Of a stretch of 64,000 nucleotides of DNA, positions 1-11,600 are shown piece by piece; position 1 is the first letter of the stretch; every line of letters begins with the position of its first letter. Source of the stretch: Salvelinus alpinus (Eukaryota > Chordata > Actinopteri > Salmoniformes > Salmonidae); the NCBI RefSeq assembly GCF_045679555.1, contig NC_092122.1:12699043-12763042 (forward strand), given 5' to 3'. Below the pieces are notes generated by a model. It made no database searches and was not told where the DNA came from. It saw only the letters and a program-made list of their open reading frames with translations. The position numbers and the translations under genes were made by a program.

Positions 1-143
1 GAAATACGAATATCCAATATAAAACTAAGTTGACCTCGGTCTGGTTTACCACGTGATTTGAAAAACAGAGAACGACCTCTCGTTGCTAGGCTGTGCTTGT
101 TCCTAGAAACAAAAGTAGCTATTTTAGAAACAATTTTCATGCA
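1..143 (+). promoter_or_regulatory. ATP23: ATP23 proximal promoter / 5' UTR
   Basis: Sequence just upstream of the ATP23 start codon. An E-box CACGTG lies at 50-55, the kind of site bound by USF or TFE-type factors. No TATA box is evident and the transcription start is not identifiable. The window begins here, so the promoter is probably incomplete. An ATG at 139-141, out of frame with ATP23, precedes the start by five bases. Confidence 0.45.
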
Positions 144-294
144 ATGGGTCAAACTGAACAGCAAGAAGATGACTATGGATATAACCTATTCCCGGAGAGG
201 AATTCGGGAAAGTTCCAAAAGAGATCGATAGCAGAAAGCTTGTTCACTTTCAATCACAAATGTCAGGTCATGCTACAATTCGCAATGGAAACAA
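144..294 (+). CDS. ATP23: ATP23 coding exon 1
   Basis: Residues 1-50 and one base of codon 51. The peptide begins [19 protein letters not shown] and contains [10 protein letters not shown], matching the family's FFTSNQKCQ segment. The donor is A|GTAAGC. Confidence 0.9.
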
Positions 295-1355
295 GTAAGC
301 TAACAGGCTAGCAAGCTGATATGTCTGTCATCCTCAAATTATATCGCATGGCAATAGTTAGCTAGATGACCGTGTAACCATTGATGCCATGTTTACATTT
401 GTCATATACGTCATAGCCATGTTTCTAGCTAGCCAACTAGCTAGCTATCGTTGAACAGTAAAGAGACTGTCATGAGTAAGCCAGTTAGCTATACGCTAGT
501 TGTTGAATGACCTGATTGCTGTCAAGGTGCATAACCGATTAGGCCTAATCTCATTCTATATCCCTTTCAGGTCCATATGCAAAGCTTCTCCTTGGAGCCA
601 TGAAAAGCTCAGGATGGTAAGTGTCAGCCAGCCACTATCCTCAACAATCACAACTCAACACAGCTGTCAGCTGCCATAATTCTTCTTCTTCCTCCTATCA
701 GTTACCTGCAGACTATAGACACCGTAATGCGTATTGCTGCCTTTCTCAGGCTGGAGAGTGAAAACACACTTCATTATATAAATAGCCTAGGTGCAAACCG
801 ATGGAATAAAGAAACCACCACAGCTTCCTTTCTATTTTGCTCCGCCTGTCATTGGAGCCCAAAATAGTTACAAGCGAAAATGTGGTTACACCCAATTTAG
901 TCAGCTCACAGAAAAATATCCTCCTATCCTCAGAATACTGTCTGCTATAACAGAACATGTGTCACAGTAGTACAGTCTCTACCTCCCCACATTCCTCACA
1001 CTTGCCATCTGGGTGTTTCTCCACTAACAATAACACACTTCCCAATCCACAATGCCCCAACCTCAGCCTCGTCACCAGAACCAGCAGCATACCACCCTGC
1101 ATACCACTGCTGGCTTGCTTCTGAAGCTAAGCAGGGTTGGTCTTGGTCAGTCCCTGGATGGGAGACCAGGTGCTGCTGGAAGTGGTGTTGGAGGGCCAGT
1201 AGGAGGCACTCTTTCCTCTGGTCTAAACAAAGATCCCAATGCCCCAGGGCAGTGATTGGGGACACTGCTCTGTGTAGGGTGCCGTCTTTCGGATGGGACG
1301 TTAAACGGGTGTCCTGACTCTCTGAGGTCATTAAAGATCCCATGGCACTTATCGT

Positions 1356-1389
<34 letters not shown>

Positions 1390-4300
1390 AATTCCCAATC
1401 TGGCCCTCAACCATCACGGTCACCTAATAATCCCCAGTTTACAATTGGCTCTTTCATCCCCCTCCTCTCCCCTGTAACTATTCCCTAGGTCGTTGCTGCA
1501 AATGAGAACGTGTTCTCAGTCAACTTACCTGGTAAAATAACGGTAAAATAAAACCCCATCCCTCCTTTCCCTCCCCAGATACCTACTGCCCTTCCTCTTA
1601 CACAGCCCTTCCTCAGACAAAAACTTCCTGCCCCGCTCCTCTCTCTCATACTCACGTTGCCACTCCTGGTCAACACCTCTGCTATGATGCTCCTACATTC
1701 CATCCCCCCTAATGGGACCACCACCTCTCCCTCCTGAATGCGGCCTTTGCCACCATATCGGCTGCCTCATTTCCCCCTACCCCAACATGAGTTGGGACCC
1801 ACAGAAAACCTACCTTGCAGCCTTTCTGCCCCACCTTATAAAGAGCCATCATCAGCTCTATTATCAGGTCTGGGCGTGCCTTTGACTTCCCTTCTCTCAG
1901 CGCAACCAGGCTGGCAGCAGAGTCTGAACACAAAATTGCAGTTTTAGGCCCCACTTCCTCCACCCATCCCAATGCTCACACTAGTGCTAGCATTTCAGCA
2001 GAGAAGACTGAAACTCCATCAGACAGCTGCCCCCCCTGATGTATCTGAAACCGGGAACATGTATCCCAAACTCTGCTCTCCCACTGCCTGGTTTCTTTGA
2101 TCCATCTGTGAATAAGTGTAAGTAGGGACCCCCAGGCCCACGGCAGATGGGCCTCAACCACCGGAGAAGGCTCTCTACAGTCCTTATTACATCAAGAATG
2201 GTCATGTCAACATCAGGCTCTGGCAACAGCCTCCGAGGAACACACAGCCAGCAGACAGGGACCCCCACTTCCAGACCTCCCATTCCTGCACTTGGGTCAG
2301 ATAGCTTGGCCTACCTCTTCTCACTCCAGTTCCCTCTCCCCATTCCCATGCCTCTCCCAACAGACACCTTGCAGGGTGAGATGATACATTCCCCTGCACT
2401 TTCATCCCCATAGCGCATGGCCAGCTTAGCTAGTTGTAGCCTCAACGGAACCTCCTCCATTTCAGTCAACAACGCAGGGATAGGGGTAGTTTGAAATGCC
2501 CCACAGCACAACCGCAGCGCAATTGCCTGTACCACATCTGTAGTGTTGTAGCTGCCGCCGACCCAAATGCCATAGTCCCATAGTCCAGCACTGAGCAGAT
2601 CATTGCTTGGTAAATCATTTGTATGGAGCTTATGTCTGCTCCCCAAGATATCCCGGACAGGCACCATATTATATTAATAACTTTACCACACCTTTCCAAA
2701 AAAAATATTCCCCACATGGATCCTCTAGGTCATTCACTTCCAACCAAACCTCCATGAATTTGAATGCCTTGACCCGTTCCAGCAGTCAACCACACATTTC
2801 AAGCCCTGGCACCACCTTCTTTCTTTTAAATCCCAAAATTACAAACTTGGTCTTTGCTGCTTAAATTCTAAATCCCCACTTATCTGCCAAATCCACCACC
2901 TTTTCCATTGCCTCTTGCACCTTCTGGACCACAAACAGGATATTCCTTCCTCTTTTCCAGAGCGCCCCATAATCGGAAAACAGGGAAAGGCCAAACCCAG
3001 GCCCAACATCCTGGAACATGGCATTCACCATTTATGTTAAACAAAACTGGACTAATTACACTTCCCTGCGGTGTCCCATTCTCTATCCCCACTAACTCAG
3101 AATAAGCTCCACCAACTTCGACCTGTGTGGTCCGGTTCTTGAAGAAATCCTGGATCCAATTAAACAGCAACCACTCACCCCAGCAGAATATAGCTCCGGC
3201 AGCAGTCCCCCTTTACAGAGCATGTCGTATGCCATTTCAATGTCCAGAAACAACACCACCACTCCCTCCTTGTTGGCCAGCGCCTTCTTTATATCACAGT
3301 CCAGTACTAGCACTGAGTCCATAGTACACCGTCCTAACCTAAAACCACTCTGGTACGAGGAAAACATACATTTACTCTCAAACATATGTACTAATCTGTC
3401 TGTGACCATTCTTTCCATTACTTAACACAGTACAGAGGTCAACGCTATGGGTCTGTATGAACCCGGGTGTGATGCTTCTTTTCACGGTTTTACAGTTGGT
3501 ACCACTAAGGCATGTTTCCACAGTGCTGGTAACGCCCCTTCTCATACTGTATTCATTAACGCCAGTTCCTCCTCCAGTACCAAATCATCCAGGTGTTTAA
3601 GTTGCTCATAGCATAGCCCATCCAATCCCGGGGCTATGTTTCCTCCTTGTATCACCCGGTGCAGCTCATTCATTGCAAAAAACACGTTACTCGGGTCTAG
3701 CTGCCATAATGCTCGGGTCTAGCTGCCATGACACTGATTTATTGTACACTGAACAAAAATATAAACACAACATGTAACAATTTCAGATTTTGCTGAGTTA
3801 CAGGAAATCAGTCAATTTAAATGCATTCATTAAGCCCTAATCTACAAATTTCACATGACCGGGAATACAGATATGCATGCATCTGTTGGTCATAGATACC
3901 TTTAAAAAAAGGTAGGGGCGTGGATCAGAAAACCAGTCAGTATCTGGTGTGACCACCATTTGCCTCATGAGGCGCGACACATCTCCTTTGCATAGAGTTG
4001 ATCAGGCTGTATATTGTGGCCTGTGGAATGTTGTCCCACTCCTCTTCAATGGCTGTGCGAAGTTGCTGGATATAGGCGAGAACTGGAGCACGCTTTTGTA
4101 CATGTCGATCCAGAGCATTCCAAACATGCTCAATGGGCATCATGTCTGGTGAGTATGCAGGCTGTGGAAGAACTAGGACATTTTCAGCTTCCAGGAATTG
4201 TGTACAGATCCTTGCGACACGGGCCATGCATTATCATGCTGAAACATGAGGTGATGGCAGCGGATTAATTGCTTGACAATGGGCCTCAGAATCTCGTCAT

Positions 4301-7073
4301 GGTATCTCTGTGCATTCAAATTGCCATCGATAAAATGCAATTGTGTTCATTGTCTGTAGTTTATGCCTGCCCATACCATAACCCCACTGACACCATGGGG
4401 CACTCTGTTCACAACGTTGACATCATCAGCAAACCACACAGCACTACACACGCTGTCTGCCATCTGCCCAGGAACAGCTGAAGCTGGGATTCATCCGTGA
4501 AGAACACACTTCTCCAGCGTGCCAGTGACCATCGAGGTGAGCATTTACCCATTGAAGTCAGTTATGACGATGAACTTAAAAACCCTAATGAGGACGACGA
4601 GCACGCAGATGAGCTTCCCTGAGATGGTTTTTGACAGTTTGTGCAGAAATTCTTCGGTTGTGCAAAACCCATGTTTCGTCAGCTGTCCAGGTGGCTGGTC
4701 TCTGACGATCCCGCAGGTGAAGAAGCCGGATGTGGAGGGCCTGGGCTGGTGTGTTTACACATGATCTGTGGTTGTGAGGCCAGTTGGACGTACTGCCAAA
4801 TTCTCTAAAATGGTGTTTGAGGCGACTTCTGGTAGAGAAATCAAAATTGTATTCTCTGGCAACAGCTCTGGTTGACATTTCTGCAGTCAACATGCCAATT
4901 GCACGCTCCCTCAACTTGAGACATCTGTGGCATTGTATTTTGTGACAAAACTGCACATTTTAGTGGCCTTTTATTGTCCCCAACACAAGGTGCACCTGTG
5001 TAATGATCATGCTGTTTAATCAGCTTCTTGATATGCCACACCTGTAAGATGGATGGATTTTCACTAGTGCTCACTAACAGGGATGTAAACAAACACCTTC
5101 CTAATATTGAGTTGCACCCCCTTTTGCCCTCAGTACAGCCTCAATTAGTCGGCGCATGGACTCCACAAAGGTGTCAAGTGTTCCACAGAGATGCTGGCCC
5201 ATGTTGACTTCCAATTCTTCCCAAAGTCGTCAAGTTGGCTGGATATCCTTTGGGTGGTGGACCATTGTTAATACACACGGAAACTGTTGAGCTTGAGAAA
5301 CCCAGCAGCGTTGCAGTTCTTGACCCAATCAAACCGATGTGCCTGGCTCTTACTATCAAAGGCACTTAATAATTTTTTTGCACATACACAATCCATGTCT
5401 CCTCCCATTCATCTACACCAATGGTATTCAAACTTTTTCAGCGGGACCCCGTTTTTTCGCCAGAATTTCTGAGGACCCCATTTTTCCCCTAAGAAAATTC
5501 AGATTTTTTTACATTAACAAATAACCTTAATGCAATGAATTTTTCATCTCTTACCAAAATAAACCAATAAATATATTTACTCTGTAAAATGTCCCATACA
5601 ATAATCTGTATATTCCATGTGTAACTCTGTGTTGTTGTTTGTGTCGCACTGCTTTGTTTTATCTTGGCCAGGTCGCAGTTGTAAACGAGAACTTGTTCTC
5701 AACTAGCTTACCTGGTTAAATAAAGGTGAACTAAAAATGTTTTGTACACTCACTGTAGGTATTACAGGGGTGTCAAACTAATTATACGGAGGGCCGAGTG
5801 CCTGTTTTTTAGTTTTTTTCCTTTCGATTAAGACCTAGACAACCAGGTGAGGGGAGTTCCTTACTAATTACTGACCTTAATTCATCAGTCATGTACAGGG
5901 GTGGAGCGAAAACCTGCAGACAGTCTGCCCTCTGTGGAATGAGTTTGACACGTGACGTAATAGATATATCATGCCGGGGGTTTCTTCTTCTTTTTCTTCC
6001 ATGCTAATGTACATTTGACATCATTATTATTACCCCTTTGTCAAGTATTATTTTGTCTCTTCAGTGCAGTGTACAAAGATAGACATTTCTCCTGTGAAGA
6101 CTGTGATGGGACTGTCAGTGGTGGTTTTGATGCAACATCATCACAAGTAAGAAAGCTATAACCGTTACCTTTGTGTACAGGTTCACATGCTACACTGTGT
6201 ACTTTGTATCTCATCTGTAAGATACCAATTGTCTTTCCCCCTTCCCATTTCTAGATTGTTTTGTGTCAGAATAATATTCACCAGCAGTCCCACATGAACC
6301 GAGTGGTTACACATGAGCTCATCCATGCCTTTGACCACTGCCGGGCGCATGTGGATTGGTTTAACAACTTCAAGCACTTGGCCTGCTCAGAGGTGAGACC
6401 AAGAGTTGAACGTGCATGTCATGGGGAAATGAATTGTGTTTGTGCTCAGTTTTAATTGTGTTTTAAAGGAAGTCATGTTAATTGTTCAGCTCTTATTTTT
6501 CAGATTCGAGCAGCCAATCTCAGTGGGGATTGCTCTTTCCACAATGAAGTATCCAGGTTCAACTTTGGCCTCAAGAAGCACCATCAGGTAATATCTGGAG
6601 ATCATGTGAATTCACTGCAAACCAAATTATTCTTACTTGTATGTATTTCAGTCAACTGGTATCCTTCATGGTATAGCATAACATGATTTTTCCCATCCCG
6701 TGAATTGGTATGTCTGAATTGACAACCGGTTTAGTTGAGACTGTAGTACAATGTAATGGCAAGTATAGCACTGCCTTTTTCAGTGCTTAGCGATTAACAA
6801 GAAGTGCTTATGATGGCCAATATTCACTTGAAGAATTCCCTACCTAACCCATTCACTACTACCTATCAGGAATGTGTTCGTGGACGTGCCTTGCGCTCCA
6901 TCCTTGCTGTTAGGAAGGTGAGCCGAGAGGAGGCAGAGAAAGTGGTGGACGAGGTATTCGACACCTGCTTCAATGACCACGCCCCTTTCGGCCGCATCCC
7001 ACATGACAAGAAGGACGCCAAGTTTGCCTACAGAGATTTTGAGAACCGAGATCGGTATTACGCAAACCTTTAA
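144..7073 (+). CDS. ATP23: ATP23, mitochondrial inner-membrane metalloprotease homolog, six coding exons
   Basis: Joined exons 144-294, 571-616, 6065-6146, 6255-6392, 6504-6587 and 6870-7073 give 234 codons plus stop; the human protein is about 246 aa. All introns are GT-AG and the frame stays open through every junction. Residues 113-117 are HELIH, the HExxH zinc-protease motif, inside [13 protein letters not shown]. Conserved cysteines occur at HFSCEDC, and the C-terminus carries [13 protein letters not shown] and [11 protein letters not shown]. In yeast Atp23 processes the Atp6 precursor and assists assembly of the F1Fo ATP synthase Fo sector in the intermembrane space; the vertebrate protein is also called XRCC6BP1/KUB3. 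The start is the first in-frame ATG, with G at -3 and +4. Intron 2 (5448 bp) is almost entirely transposon-derived. Identity is firm; exon edges are inferred. Confidence 0.96.
571..616 (+). CDS. ATP23: ATP23 coding exon 2
   Basis: A 46-nt exon encoding [15 protein letters not shown], preceded by tccctttcag and followed by GTAAGT. Short, but the frame joins both sides and the family has YVKLLLDAMKHSGC at this place. Confidence 0.88.
1079..1553 (+). mobile_element. 5S rRNA-derived SINE (DeuSINE/OS-SINE1 type)
   Basis: The head resembles 5S rRNA: CATACCACCCTG near 1088, GAAGCTAAGCAGGGTTGG near 1122 (A-box/intermediate region) and GGATGGGAGACC near 1157 (C-box). A central body with GGGTGCCGTCTTTCGGATGG follows, then a tail ending TTACCTGGTAAAATAACGG. 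A 5S head with a conserved core is the layout of the DeuSINE superfamily, of which OS-SINE1 is the salmonid member. Not a functional 5S gene: the 5S 3' half is replaced by SINE body. Confidence 0.82.
1560..3740 (-). mobile_element. Degenerate non-LTR retrotransposon with reverse transcriptase and RNase H (I-superfamily, Nimb-like)
   Basis: Minus-strand coding debris in several frames. RT segments lie at 3092-3418 ([14 protein letters not shown]) and 2880-3170 ([16 protein letters not shown]). An RNase H segment at 1709-2161 ends [17 protein letters not shown]. An RNase H downstream of RT is characteristic of the I superfamily, to which fish Nimb elements belong. The catalytic FADD box reads FSDYG here, and frameshifts and stops break the ORF, so the copy is dead. 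Clade name is from memory; boundaries are approximate. Confidence 0.75.
3749..5090 (-). mobile_element. Inactive Tc1-like transposon relic
   Basis: The left end reads CACTGAACAAAAATATAAAC, a Tc1-family inverted-repeat terminus common in fish. The minus strand encodes two transposase fragments. 4585-4956 holds the N-terminal helix-turn-helix part with [19 protein letters not shown]. 3937-4227 holds the C-terminal part with [21 protein letters not shown], where the glutamate of the DDE triad sits in PIEHVW. The middle is frameshifted. The right end at about 5090 abuts another repeat and lacks a clear matching terminus. Confidence 0.8.
5091..5420. repeat. Interspersed repeat, probably non-autonomous DNA transposon fragment
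   Basis: Sequence beginning CACCTTCCTAATATTGAGTT and containing TGGCTGGATATCCTTTGGGT. I recognise it as a dispersed fish repeat but cannot assign a family. No coding potential. Confidence 0.45.
5560..5740 (+). mobile_element. 5'-truncated L2-like LINE 3' end
   Basis: A 3' tail on the plus strand with CTTGGCCAGGTCGCAGTTGT, AACGAGAACTTGTTCTCAAC and CTTACCTGGTTAAATAAAGG. The same tail appears on the minus strand at 17598-17700 at the end of an L2-like LINE, which fixes its identity. Confidence 0.7.
5765..5954. mobile_element. hAT-type MITE with inverted termini
   Basis: The left end CAGGGGTGTCAAACT pairs with right-end sequence AGTTTGACACGTG. The flanking octamers aggtatta (5757-5764) and acgtaata (5955-5962) agree at 6 of 8 bases, consistent with a decayed 8-bp hAT target duplication. 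No ORF. Confidence 0.55.
6065..6146 (+). CDS. ATP23: ATP23 coding exon 3
   Basis: Acceptor tctcttcag, donor CAA|GTAAGA. Encodes [16 protein letters not shown] and then [12 protein letters not shown], containing two of the conserved family cysteines. The last codon is complete at residue 93. Confidence 0.93.
6255..6392 (+). CDS. ATP23: ATP23 coding exon 4, zinc-binding HELIH
   Basis: Forty-six whole codons (residues 94-139) beginning [18 protein letters not shown] and including [13 protein letters not shown]. The two histidines of HExxH coordinate zinc and the glutamate is the catalytic base. Acceptor ttctag, donor GAG|GTGAGA. Confidence 0.96.
6504..6587 (+). CDS. ATP23: ATP23 coding exon 5
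   Basis: Twenty-eight codons (residues 140-167) encoding [19 protein letters not shown] and NFGLKKHHQ. Acceptor tttttcag, donor CAG|GTAATA. Matches the family segment RAANLSGDC. Confidence 0.95.
6870..7073 (+). CDS. ATP23: ATP23 terminal coding exon 6
   Basis: Residues 168-234 and the TAA stop at 7071-7073. Encodes [38 protein letters not shown] and [11 protein letters not shown], the family C-terminus. The acceptor is ctatcag. Confidence 0.95.
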   Translation, partial: ECVRGRALRSILAVRKVSREEAEKVVDEVFDTCFNDHAPFGRIPHDKKDAKFAYRDFENRDRYYANL

Positions 7074-7605
7074 TGTGTTATTACGTGTACAATTACGTGT
7101 AATTTCCATGGGTGCTATTGTGAGGATCCTTTCATAAACCCGGGCAACCTACCACTGCCCTCAGCAGAATGGCTGTGTCAAAAATGGTATGAAATTACCT
7201 CCTGAAGGGAAATATTCAGAGTTCTTTCTCTCTGTCATTTAAGTCAAAGGATATAATAAATTATATGTTTTTATGGCACACTTTTGTGGACTCTAATGCT
7301 AAAGCTAAACAATGTGATGGAGTGGTTTCCTTTTGGACATTGATAAATGTGGCCCAAATATTTTTTGGTCGTCCTTTTTGAGCGGTTCCAAAGTTGGTGT
7401 TTGTGAAGGGTATATAATGCCTGTAAAAGATTTCAAGACTGAAAGGTGGGGACACATTTCCTAGGGAAATGTGTCTACCACCCCTCTACTCAGCCATGTG
7501 GACATACAATGACTGAGAACTGGGAGTTCACTGTAAATAGATTTTATTGTACTGTACTGAATAAGTCAACTTGTTGAAATAAATATTTGATTATTATGAA
7601 TATGA
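7074..7605 (+). other. ATP23: ATP23 3' UTR with polyadenylation signal
   Basis: Non-coding sequence after the stop. A canonical AATAAA lies at 7578-7583, so cleavage is expected at about 7595-7610. The exact site needs transcript data. Confidence 0.6.
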
Positions 7606-7795
7606 TATTGAGCCTTGATTATTATCGCATTTATGAATTGACAAAGAAGTTTAAAAAAACGAATTCTACGAAGTGCTCAGTTAATACCCAAGTTACATTA
7701 AACAGACACAGCATTCCCTGAGGACAGTATGAAATCTAAATAAGCATGTTTCCTGTTATCAAGAAGCATGCATTAATCCATGTCAGCATCATTCC

Positions 7796-7868
7796 TTTAT
7801 CCATCAGATGAGCAAATCATTTATCCATCAGATGAGCAAATCATGTATCCATCAGATGAGCGAATCAT
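7796..7868. repeat. Three-copy 24-bp tandem repeat
   Basis: The unit TTTATCCATCAGATGAGCAA plus ATCA occurs three times in succession; only the third copy differs, by G for T near its start and G for A near its end. Confidence 0.85.
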
Positions 7869-7914
7869 TTCTTGAACAAGTTGGACAAGTGATGTTACTT
7901 CTCAAGACCATATA

Positions 7915-8600
7915 GAGTGCCTTCTGAAAGTATACACACCCTTTGACTTTTTATACATTTTGTTGTGTTCCAAAGTGGGATTAAAATATCAAAAATAAAA
8001 CATCTTCATTACATATGTATTTATTAACCCCCTGAGTCAATACATGTTAGAATCACCTTTAGCAGCGATGAAAGCTGTGAGTCTTTCTGGGTGAAAGACG
8101 CTGCATGTTCAATCTGACATCTGCATTGGCCGTGGAGCATTTATGGTGATATGGCTTCCGCAGAAATCATGGCATTCATACTTCTTGCGCTTCGCCGAGC
8201 AGCTCAGAGCTGTTGTAAAGGAAGTGCGTTTGTGTCCAGTGTCTGTTGGAAAGCTGACGGTACCAGATTCTCCTCTTGGGTTTTGCCTCTTAGCTTTATT
8301 CAGTTTTCTTCATTTATTTATTTTTTACTCCCAAATCCTTGCAGATGACAAGTATGCCCATAACACGATGCAGCCCCCACCATGCTTGAGAATATGAAGA
8401 GTGGTACTCAGTGATGTGTTGTGTTGGATTTGCCCCAAACATAACACTTTGTATTCAGGACATACATTTTTATGAAATTCACTGAGGAGGATGGTCCTCA
8501 CCTTCCTCCTCTGAGGAGCCTCCACTGATTCTCACCTATATTTTAAGGTACACTGTTGCCCTCTGAATGTCAGTGCAGCCGAGGCCTCTCTTTCTCAGTG
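7915..8600 (-). mobile_element. Highly degenerate Tc1-like relic
   Basis: The left edge GAGTGCCTTCTGAAAGTATA resembles a common fish Tc1 terminus. The minus-strand frame at 8325-8525 encodes LHILKHGGGCIVLWAYLS, the KHGGG-xxW block that follows the first catalytic aspartate in Tc1 transposases. The element is eroded and its ends are uncertain. Confidence 0.55.
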
Positions 8601-11600
8601 TGTGGGGGGAAAACAAAAAACGTATTCCCCAGACACATGATGGCAAACACTACCTCTACATCTTATAAACTTCCTCTGTAAAATATAACTGGGGACATTT
8701 TTATAGGACATTAGCATTTTGAGAATCCGTTGTCCTTCTTTGGATTAATGAGGAACGATTACGCGGGAATTAGCCCCATAATCTTCCCTCACCATTTGCT
8801 GCATATGGTGACTCTCAGGCTATCGCAAAGAGTCCAGACCTCGACTACGACATTTGAATTGTAATTAGGAATAGTGTGGTGAAAGTTACACTGTACTTGT
8901 CTTTAATGTACACTCCACCAACAGGCACTACAGAGGGCATACATCTTACACGGGATCAAACAGCAAGAGGAGTTAGTTGAATAAGACAAAGAAAAGAAGA
9001 TTAGGTTCATTTGAGTAGTTTGCAAATAATTGCGCCCTCATAGGCAAGCAGGGGATTAGTGTTAACTGCATAATAACTAGTAAACAACAGCAGTTAGAGG
9101 ATATTAGCCAAAGGACTATGGGAATACCACACAAGAAAATATACTGCCATTCATATAAAACAATACAATTACTTGTAGAATTATTAATTTAACTATGTTA
9201 ATTGCCATATTGAACAACACTGTGCTTTGTGACATTATCCTTTTCTCCCCCATACATACACCTGAGTATGTGGATTTATGACTTTTATACTTGTTTGAAT
9301 GGCTGGTGTAATCTAATTCAATAGGTCCTTCCTTTATGGTATTTTCCCCAAATCTGCCTCATGTAAAACAACTTTAGCAACATGATTTTGGAATTGGAAC
9401 TGACTGACTTGGTTCACACAGGACCAAGCAGTTGACTCCTGTACATATTGCGTGATTTCACACATCTCAGTTGAAGTGCAGAACCAATGCCGAATATATA
9501 GACGCTCCGCACATCTGCATGCTCAATTTTGATCCTTGCATTCAAGGCCTATGACACATCAGGAGTCATCGTATCTGTAGTACCATCATTGTCCTTAGGA
9601 TGGCAGTCTTGATGTACCAAACTTCAGGCTACAGTGGTCGATTAGACTCCATAAAGAAGACAGAAGAAAGTGCAATCACAGTTTTAGTGATACAGATGAT
9701 TTAATCCATTTCAATGAGCCCTGGTTCAGGTGAATGCCAGGCCTTTGTAGGGTAAAATAGAGCATGGTGATTAAGTTACCACTGAGAGAATGACTTATCT
9801 CATTACTCCATCCATTTAAACAGGCAGCTCCCACTGAGTTCTAATTAGAATGTTCCAGCATCATTTAAGTCCCCTGCCTTCTCTAATCTACTCTAGGACA
9901 ACACATTAACCCAGACCTCACTGATGAACTAATGTGTTTAATTTGAATAATTCCAGATTTAGTTGTGAGGAGTAACACTAAAAACATGAACTTGTGTTTG
10001 GTATAATGTTTTTGGAATTCATCTTTAAACTTGAAAAACAGAAGGAATCCGGTTTGTGCCAAAATTCCACAAATAGGTTCCCAGCATTTTGAAAGCATGG
10101 CTCGTTAGTAATGTTGCCACTGGATTGTTCTTTACTTTTTTTGGCAGGGACAGCCCTGGGTATATGCTTTGTGCCACGGTACAGTTTTGAAGAGGCAGGT
10201 GTGAAACCAAGCTTATTACGCCACAACTGGAGCAGGTACTCGTTCTAATTGGATGGCTCTTCCAGTCCAGAGAGTGAGCTAAGTAGCATGCTGAAGTGTA
10301 ATACACTGAAGTGTAAACATGAAACATGGGTAAAAACCAGCTGGAGAGAGACTAGTCCAGTAGAATTTACAGTATATGGATCTTGCCAATGTTATCTGTC
10401 TTTCAAAACACCCTGGCATGTGTCCACCATTATGTTAAAGGTGTATTTTAGCCAATTATTGCATGTTTCTCCATATCTGTTGTGTATGGTGATTACCATA
10501 ACAATTTAAACGACAGTACATTCTCACACTTTTTTCGGATGTTAAATGAGGTTTCATTTAAGCCCAAATTAAGAGTTCTGAGAAGTGATATAAAAGGTTA
10601 GGTCATTTGTTTTGCTAAGATGGTCATGCACTGCCCCATCTGCCTCACTCTTGGGTAATGCTATAACAAAAGAAAAATATTGGGTCCATCAGTGCCTGTT
10701 CTTTAGCCTGAAGTGGACAATGACTTTCAGCTTATTGAGGACAAGGTTGCTTCTCTAAAAATGGATTCCCGAATCATTTAATGTCCTTGTTAACCACTCA
10801 ATACATCAAAATAATAATAACCATGATGCACTAAAACTAAACAAATATCAGCTGGTTTACTACCGCCTTTAAGGATGTTAAATGATCACTTATGTTATGA
10901 ATGATAAAATTGAAATATGTGTGATATGTAGGCATACTGTAAATTAAGAAGTGCCCACATTGTGGCATTATGGCTATTAATATGATTAGGAAAACTGTTA
11001 TCAGCTCACTCTGACGAAATTGAAACGACTAGCTATCATTATAATTCACAGCACAAAGCCACCTCAGGCTAAACATCTAACCTGACGATTAACTTGCCCA
11101 GCAGGTAACTGCTGTAAGAGGTGCTCAGCATGGCGGTTGGAAATCAATTAATTATGTGTGTAGGGAATTTAATTAAGAAGGTGTTTATAGGTTGGCACAG
11201 ACCCAATGGCCATCATCATCTTCTTTATATATATTTTAAAATGTAATGGATTGGTACTGAGTCTCGGGCTAGTTTTAAAGGCGAACTGCACATATTAGCA
11301 AATCAATTACCTGGCTAAACAGTTCTTATGTGAACACATAGTTGACTCAAAATACTGTGATCAATTTATAATTTAAAACACCTATATATTCAACCTCCCC
11401 CACAGAAAAATGTGTTCATTACCATGCTTCTGCAATGAATGATCCAATGAAACACTGTAGGCTTAATATTCTTGCGAAACGATTTTAATGAGTGAAAAAT
11501 ATAATTAGGCTAGTCCCCTCTCAATTTAGAGTCCCTACTTTGACTTGATCACTATGAAGTCATCACTGTATCTACATCACCACAGTATAATAAACGTGTA

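Larger units (their letters stand above)
617..6064 (+). other. ATP23: ATP23 intron 2, a transposon-filled intron
   Basis: A 5448-bp GT-AG intron carrying a 5S-derived SINE, an I-superfamily LINE relic, a Tc1 relic, two further interspersed repeats, a LINE 3' tail and a hAT-type MITE. The other four introns are 107-282 bp. No additional exon was recognised; 617-1070 holds nothing I can name. Confidence 0.85.

Noticed and set aside
93-143. Upstream extension of the ATP23 open frame
   Set aside because: Its first codon is GTG and there is no in-frame ATG before 144.
1088-1170. 5S rRNA-like sequence
   Set aside because: Only the internal promoter portion resembles 5S and it is fused to a SINE body.
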